This document shows positions 60,797 through 64,000 of a stretch of 64,000 nucleotides of DNA, in pieces (position 1 is the first letter of the stretch; the number at the start of each line of letters is the position of its first letter). A program made the translations under genes and the position numbers. The notes below the pieces were generated by a model. That model made no database searches and was not told the origin of the DNA. It saw only the letters and a program-made list of their open reading frames with translations. The DNA is from Rhodospirillales bacterium (GTDB taxonomy: Bacteria; Pseudomonadota; Alphaproteobacteria; Rhodospirillales; Rhodospirillaceae), in the NCBI GenBank assembly GCA_028278135.1, contig JANQEW010000020.1:204614-268613 (forward strand), read 5' to 3'.

Positions 60797-60837
60797 AGTA
60801 TGCAACTCCTGAAAGGAATCATATCTATCTCGCAACG

Positions 60838-61374
60838 TCATCCAACTTCACTCTTCTCTCTACTCTTCTCTCTGTCCGCATACGCTTTGAGCACCTGAGC
60901 GAGCGTTCTGGCAGGGGCCTTGAGCAGGCCGACAATCCTGGTAGCCGGGGCCTGGAGCATGAAAACAAGCTGAGCCCGCAGTTCCCCGAGTGAAGGCAGT
61001 TCAGCCAGAGACTGAATCCCGTCTGGCGTTAACAGGGTCGCACCATGTCCTCCTCCGAGAATAACGAGCTTGTTGTTCTCCCTAGCGAACTTGGCGAGGA
61101 CCCTCGCGGCAGAGACTGGATCCTGTGAAAAGGCGAGCGCTGTCGGGCCGACCAACAGAGGGGACACGCCTTCATAGGCTGTTCCTGCCATGGCAAGGCG
61201 TGTGAGTCTATTTTTCGTAACCTTGAAATGAGCATCTGCTGCCCGCAGCTGTGCCCGCAGGACAGCGCTTTCCGCAACTGTCATACCCCTGTAGTGCACG
61301 ACGACGACGATCGCGCTCTCTCTGATTAAATTGTGTAAAGCAGAAACTAGTTCCCTTTTATGATTCCGGTGCAC
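60838..61374 (-). CDS. rplJ: 50S ribosomal protein L10
   Basis: A 178-residue stalk base protein. GTG at 61374 is chosen because GGAGACG lies just upstream and the product [20 protein letters not shown] matches the usual start; the open frame continues to 61515 without homology. [20 protein letters not shown] and [20 protein letters not shown] are conserved. It binds L12 dimers through the C-terminal helix. The leader (61375-61600) may bind L10. Confidence 0.93.
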   Translation of the reverse strand: MHRNHKRELVSALHNLIRESAIVVVVHYRGMTVAESAVLRAQLRAADAHFKVTKNRLTRLAMAGTAYEGVSPLLVGPTALAFSQDPVSAARVLAKFARENNKLVILGGGHGATLLTPDGIQSLAELPSLGELRAQLVFMLQAPATRIVGLLKAPARTLAQVLKAYADREKSREKSEVG

Positions 61375-61600
61375 CTTCGTCTCCGCTTCTTGTTGGTTGC
61401 GGGGAGTCTTTTTCAGAAAAAAAAACAGAAACTCCCCAAGACCTCGCTGCCCTACATGAGGCCCACCCGAGGAGCAAGGCGCCCTGGGGCGGGGGCCTTC
61501 TGCATTCTGCAGCACAGGCCAATCTTAGCAAATGCGATTTCTGAGCCGGGCTCCACATAAATATATACAGGGATAATAGGGATAATGGATAATGGGGAAC
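61375..61600 (-). promoter_or_regulatory. rplJ leader, possible L10-binding autoregulatory region
   Basis: The 226-base gap between rplA and rplJ contains several GC-rich segments able to pair. One hairpin lies close to the gene: GGGGAGT at 61431-61437 (minus sense) pairs with ACTCCCC at 61401-61407, enclosing a run of nine T. In many bacteria L10-L12 binds the rplJ leader to repress translation. A match to the known leader consensus could not be tested. A ggataat-type repeat lies at about 61570-61596. Confidence 0.4.
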
Positions 61601-62296
61601 TTACCCGCCAGAGAGACTGACAATGTTTACCTTGACTCCTGGTCCAGTAGTCGAACTCACAGAAACCTTCTTGAGATACACCCCTTTCGCCCCAGATGGC
61701 TTAGCCTTGACAATAGCGTCGCAAAAAACCTTGATATTTTCAATCAATGAGATATCAGTGAAACTCATCTTGCCAACCCCAGCATGAATTATTCCAGCCT
61801 TTTCAACACGGAACTGTACTTGTCCTGCCTTGGCCGCGCGGATTGCCTCACTCACGTTGACAGTCAGTGTCCCCAGCTTAGGATTTGGCAGCAGATGCCG
61901 CGGTCCTAAGACCCTACCTAATTTGCCAACTATCCCCATCATGTCAGGGGTGGCGATACAGTGATTGAAATCAATATGACCTGCTTGGACCCGTTCAGCT
62001 AGGTCCTCTGCTCCCACAATGTCAACTCCAGCCGCTTCGGCTTCTCTCGCCTTCTCTCCCCTTGCAAACACGGCAACTCGCACACGTCGGCCCGTGCCAT
62101 GTGGCAATGTGACAACCCCCCGTACCATTTGATCCGCATGGCGTGGATCGACCCCTAGATTCATGGCGATCTCTATCGTCTCATCAAATATGGCATTGGC
62201 GCGCGTCCTGAGGAGAGCGAGAGCCTCATTCAGATCATATAACAGAGTGCGGTCAATAGCTGCATAAGCTGCTCGCAGCCGCTTCCCTTTTCCCAT
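61601..62296 (-). CDS. rplA: 50S ribosomal protein L1
   Basis: A 231-residue protein. [20 protein letters not shown] opens it; [33 protein letters not shown], and [16 protein letters not shown] are canonical, and the C-terminal [17 protein letters not shown] is present. It is four bases downstream of rplK. Confidence 0.97.
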   Translation of the reverse strand: MGKGKRLRAAYAAIDRTLLYDLNEALALLRTRANAIFDETIEIAMNLGVDPRHADQMVRGVVTLPHGTGRRVRVAVFARGEKAREAEAAGVDIVGAEDLAERVQAGHIDFNHCIATPDMMGIVGKLGRVLGPRHLLPNPKLGTLTVNVSEAIRAAKAGQVQFRVEKAGIIHAGVGKMSFTDISLIENIKVFCDAIVKAKPSGAKGVYLKKVSVSSTTGPGVKVNIVSLSGG

Positions 62297-62300
62297 CAGC

Positions 62301-62729
62301 CTACTCCGTCACCTGCAACCCCATGGAGCGGGCTGAACCGACCATCTGCCGTACAGCGGATTCGAGATCATAGCAGTTAAGATCTTTGAACTTAGCCTGA
62401 GCAATCTCTCGCAGCTTGCCCATGGAAACACTGCCCATAAAGCCACGATCAGTTGTCGCCGCACCCTTCTCAACCCCAGCTGCCTTTTTCAGAAAATAGC
62501 TGACTGGCGGTGTTCGCGTCACAAACGAGAAACTTCTATCACTGTAAGCAGTGATCAGCACAGGTATCGGCGTACCAACTTCAAAACTTTGCGTCGCAGC
62601 ATTGAATTCCTTACAGAACTGCATGATGTTGAGGCCGCGTTGACCCAATGCTGGGCCTATTGGCGGCGAAGGGTTTGCCTTGGCTGCTGGTACCTGTATT
62701 TTGATAGAGCCAACAATCTTTTTTGCCAT
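62301..62729 (-). CDS. rplK: 50S ribosomal protein L11
   Basis: A 142-residue protein. [20 protein letters not shown] carries the proline-rich thiostrepton-site segment; [19 protein letters not shown] and the C-terminal rRNA-binding GTARSMGL-like motif (here [10 protein letters not shown]) are present. It follows nusG by 54 bases and overlaps nothing. Confidence 0.97.
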   Translation of the reverse strand: MAKKIVGSIKIQVPAAKANPSPPIGPALGQRGLNIMQFCKEFNAATQSFEVGTPIPVLITAYSDRSFSFVTRTPPVSYFLKKAAGVEKGAATTDRGFMGSVSMGKLREIAQAKFKDLNCYDLESAVRQMVGSARSMGLQVTE

Positions 62730-62783
62730 TCTTCTTCCTCAGCATTCAGGACTTGCCGTACGCACATTTTTGTCCAGCCTTGT

Positions 62784-63314
62784 TCAGGTTTTCTCGACCT
62801 GAGCATATTCAAGTTCAACAGGCGTTGAGCGCCCAAAGATTGACACGGACACTTTTATTCGCGCTTTTTCAGCGTCTACTTCTTCAACTAATCCATGAAA
62901 AGAAGTAAAGGGGCCGTCACAAACTCTAACCTGCTCTCCTACCTCAAAGGCAATGGATGGCTTAGGGCGTTCAATACCCTCTTGAACCTGACGCATAATA
63001 CGTTCCGCCTCTACTTGCGAAATAGGCAACGGTCGTCCTCTCCCACCGAGAAACCCTGTGACCTTTGGTGTATTCTTCACCAGATGCCACGTCTCATCGT
63101 TTAAGTCCATCTGGATGAGCACGTAACCTGGAAAGAATTTGCGTTCTGTGGAGAAGCGCGTCCCACGTCGTACCTCAACAACTTCCTCTGCAGGCACAAG
63201 AATTTCTGCAAACCTATCTTCCATCCCCTTGGCAACGGCCCTTTCTCGTATTGATTGCATAACTTTCTTCTCAAAACCGGAATAGACATGGATGACATAC
63301 CAGCAGACTGCCAT
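62784..63314 (-). CDS. nusG: Transcription antitermination factor NusG
   Basis: A 176-residue protein. The NGN domain begins WYVIHVYSGFEKKVMQSIRE and includes FFPGYVLIQMDLNDETWHLV. The C-terminal KOW domain has VGEQVRVCDGPFTSFHGLVE. It couples polymerase to ribosome or Rho. It starts four bases after secE. Confidence 0.97.
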   Translation of the reverse strand: MAVCWYVIHVYSGFEKKVMQSIRERAVAKGMEDRFAEILVPAEEVVEVRRGTRFSTERKFFPGYVLIQMDLNDETWHLVKNTPKVTGFLGGRGRPLPISQVEAERIMRQVQEGIERPKPSIAFEVGEQVRVCDGPFTSFHGLVEEVDAEKARIKVSVSIFGRSTPVELEYAQVEKT

Positions 63315-63318
63315 TGTC

Positions 63319-63519
63319 CTACCCTCCCAGCCCGAACGCTAACTTCACACTCCAGGCTAAGAATTGATCCACTAGCATAAAAAAGGCTGCGGCCAGAAAA
63401 ACACTCACCATAACCATGCCAGTGGAAATCAGCGTCTCCTTGCGGCTTGGCCATGTCACCCTAGCGAACTCCCGCCGTACCTGACGGATAAACTGGCCCG
63501 GACTGGTCTTGGCTGCCAT
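63319..63519 (-). CDS. secE: Preprotein translocase subunit SecE
   Basis: A 66-residue single-span SecE. The amphipathic helix FIRQVRREFARVTWPSRKET is the family signature, followed by one transmembrane helix (about residues 36-55). ATG 63519 (MAAKTSPGQ) is chosen over an upstream in-frame start. It directly precedes nusG. Confidence 0.94.
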   Translation of the reverse strand: MAAKTSPGQFIRQVRREFARVTWPSRKETLISTGMVMVSVFLAAAFFMLVDQFLAWSVKLAFGLGG

Positions 63520-63574
63520 ACTGCTCTCAAAAATCAATAGCGCCGATCACGTCTCACCCAAACGTCTCATCAGA

Positions 63575-63650
63575 TGGCAGGGGCAGCAGGATTCGAACCC
63601 GCGACCTACGGTTTTGGAGACCGTCGCTCTGCCGACTGAGCTATACCCCT
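63575..63650 (-). tRNA. tRNA-Trp (CCA)
   Basis: The minus strand folds into AGGGGTA...TGCCCCT acceptor, D arm GCTCAGTCGGCAGAGC, anticodon loop with CCA (CTCCAAA) on stem ACGGT/ACCGT, and T loop TTCGAAT. Discriminator G and an encoded CCA (63575-63577) are present. It lies between tuf and secE, as is usual. Anticodon CCA reads only UGG, consistent with UGA acting as stop. Confidence 0.97.
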
Positions 63651-63666
63651 CTGTGTCTCAAACTCA

Positions 63667-64000
63667 TTACTCAATAATGCGCGATACAACACCGGCGCCA
63701 ACGGTGCGGCCACCTTCGCGTATAGCAAAGCGCAAGCCCTCGTCCATCGCAATGGGGGCAATCAATTCTACCTGCATGCGGATATTATCACCTGGCATGA
63801 CCATTTCCGTTCCATCTGGCAGTTGGACGACCCCCGTCACGTCTGTGGTACGGAAATAAAACTGTGGCCTATAATTGGTGAAAAACGGCGTATGTCGCCC
63901 GCCTTCCTCCTTTGTGAGGATGTAAGCCTCTGCCTCAAAACGAGTATGTGGTGTAATCTTCCCTGGACGGGCCAATACCTGGCCTCGCTCCACATCCTCC
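63667..64000 (-). CDS. tuf: Elongation factor Tu, C-terminal part (partial)
   Basis: The gene runs off the window end; 110 codons are visible, ending [58 protein letters not shown] and the terminal [20 protein letters not shown] are unmistakable domains 2-3 of EF-Tu. It is upstream of tRNA-Trp and secE, the usual order. Confidence 0.97.
   Translation of the reverse strand, partial: EDVERGQVLARPGKITPHTRFEAEAYILTKEEGGRHTPFFTNYRPQFYFRTTDVTGVVQLPDGTEMVMPGDNIRMQVELIAPIAMDEGLRFAIREGGRTVGAGVVSRIIE

Overview
The window looks like chromosome from an alphaproteobacterium, probably Rhodospirillales-like. No rRNA gene is visible, so this rests on gene content and order. Supporting signs are: the three-subunit proton-translocating transhydrogenase (PntAA/PntAB/PntB); PopZ (DUF2497) and TolC between pcm and valS; the lspA-bamF (DUF3035) pair; a COQ9 protein; an HpnN-type hopanoid RND exporter and an HpnL-like membrane protein; an AddA recombination helicase; and the tuf-trnW-secE-nusG-rplKAJL-rpoBC block. 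Overall GC is about 50%, with AT-rich patches inside and between genes. Loose spacing, one clearly eroded pseudogene, scattered single his genes and very many short two- or three-copy tandem duplications suggest relaxed selection, possibly a host-associated lineage in mid-reduction. That last point is inference.

Layout. 0-1.3 kb: tandem CitE-superfamily CoA-ester lyases. 1.4-8.4 kb (minus): TPR protein, then valS, popZ, tolC, rhodanese and pcm. 8.4-11.4 kb (minus): pntB-pntAB-pntAA. 11.7-13.0 kb: tRNA-Phe, tRNA-Gly and an HpnL-like protein. 13.4-15.0 kb: three unrecognised small genes in an AT-rich setting. 15.1-19.1 kb (minus): bamF-lspA-ileS. 19.4-22.0 kb (plus): hisN and a YejA-like peptide-binding protein. 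22.1-23.2 kb: a pseudogene. 23.5-29.1 kb: addA, hisA and icd. 29.3-34.0 kb (plus): a four-gene Gld-type ABC export/gliding-like operon. 34.0-41.0 kb (minus): ffh-rpsP-rimM-trmD-rplS-leuC-leuD-leuB behind a strong sigma70-like promoter. 41.3-44.3 kb: dksA, tlyA, rpmG and COQ9. 44.7-49.6 kb: hpnN converging on rpmF-plsX-fabH. 49.8-64.0 kb (minus): tyrS downstream of rpoC-rpoB-rplL-rplJ-rplA-rplK-nusG-secE-trnW-tuf.

The genes serve translation and transcription, lipid initiation and lipoprotein maturation, hopanoid and ubiquinone support, NADPH supply (pnt, icd), leucine and histidine synthesis, and outer-membrane assembly or efflux. I see no defence island, CRISPR array, phage, insertion sequence or biosynthetic cluster. 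The most notable signal is mutational. Perfect 6-17 bp tandem duplications recur at gene edges and inside genes. In the pseudogene at 22.1-23.2 kb, deleting one copy of an 11-bp duplication in silico restores the reading frame. The best candidate for unknown biology is the orphan trio at 13.4-15.0 kb, but no function can be read from it.
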